This document shows positions 15,283 to 15,370 of a DNA stretch of 15,370 nt, in pieces. The stretch is from positions 1 to 15,370 of the forward strand of contig QNAJ01000007.1 in assembly GCA_003641465.1 (NCBI GenBank), written 5' to 3'. Each line of letters starts with the position of its first letter. Position 1 is the first letter of the stretch. Source of the DNA: Verrucomicrobiota bacterium (GTDB taxonomy: Bacteria > Verrucomicrobiota > Kiritimatiellia > B70-G9). The translations under genes were made by a program, and so were the position numbers. The notes under the pieces were generated by a model, which saw nothing but the letters and a program-made list of their open reading frames with translations, did no database searches and was not told the DNA's origin.

Positions 15283-15340
15283 GTAGCAGCCGATGTTGTA
15301 TTCGGCATCAGAAATGCGCATATAACATGCGCTACTACAC
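15281..15340. other. Nested imperfect inverted repeat, possible three-way-junction structure
   Basis: GTGTAGCAGC (15281-15290) pairs with GCTACTACAC (15331-15340) at nine of ten positions. It encloses two smaller stems: GATG/CATC (15292-15309, alternatively CCGA/TCGG) and GCGCAT-ATAAC-ATGCGC (15316-15332). The second inner stem and the outer stem compete for two bases, so they are partly alternative. The block also contains TTGTAT (15296-15301) and TATAAC (15321-15326), 19 bases apart, which could be a promoter reading rightward. Confidence 0.5.
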
Positions 15341-15348
15341 TGTGCGCC

Positions 15349-15370
15349 ATGGAAGAGCGGTCGAAGATAC
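15349..15370 (+). CDS. Possible gene start at the window edge
   Basis: ATG at 15349 opens a frame (MEERSKI...) that runs off the window after seven codons. No Shine-Dalgarno sequence precedes it. A promoter-like pair in the structured block upstream would give a leader of only ~16 nt. Too little is present to name a product or to be sure it is coding. Confidence 0.25.

Overview
The window is a GC-rich bacterial chromosomal segment, densely coded on both strands, with short intergenic gaps and several 4-base ATGA overlaps. Genes for exported proteins with Sec signal peptides and a small protein with outer-membrane beta-barrel features indicate a Gram-negative-type cell envelope. No rRNA, tRNA, transposase, integrase or phage gene is visible, so this looks like ordinary chromosome rather than a mobile island. 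The lineage cannot be fixed from the sequence alone. The palindrome-array intergenic style and divergent AddAB make me suspect a PVC-group bacterium (Verrucomicrobiota, Kiritimatiellota or Lentisphaerota), but this is a weak inference.

Layout. (1) Bases 1-1565, plus strand: the 3' end of grpE followed at once by dnaJ, a chaperone operon without dnaK between them. (2) Bases 1586-5597, minus strand: purH (two-step end of purine synthesis), then a probable internal promoter, a small exported protein, and a translationally coupled 559-residue protein that ends in a histidine-kinase-like dimerisation helix pair lacking the histidine. (3) Bases 5773-6963, plus strand: a one-pass membrane protein with a DUF4388/PATAN-like cytoplasmic domain and two RlpA-like (double-psi barrel-like) motifs outside. 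(4) Bases 7011-7574, minus strand: a very acidic outer-membrane-barrel-type protein with a strong promoter -35 and an unusually complete Shine-Dalgarno sequence. (5) Bases 7720-13772, minus strand: a coupled addB-addA pair for double-strand-break end processing. Both nuclease sites look intact, but the AddB subunit lacks the iron-sulfur cysteines. (6) Bases 13927-14736: a nitroreductase-family flavoprotein (plus) convergent with a small four-CxxC zinc-ribbon protein (minus).

The last 630 bases are non-coding as far as I can see and are the most unusual part. A hairpin-rich stretch is followed by four 15-bp palindromes (TTCCAA-N3-TTGGAA) repeated at exactly 31 bp. After these come a 19-bp sequence repeated at a 21-bp period, an 8-bp-stem hairpin and a nested imperfect inverted repeat, just before a possible gene start at 15349. 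This array has no obvious explanation among the coding features and is the best candidate for an undescribed regulatory or chromosome-organising element.
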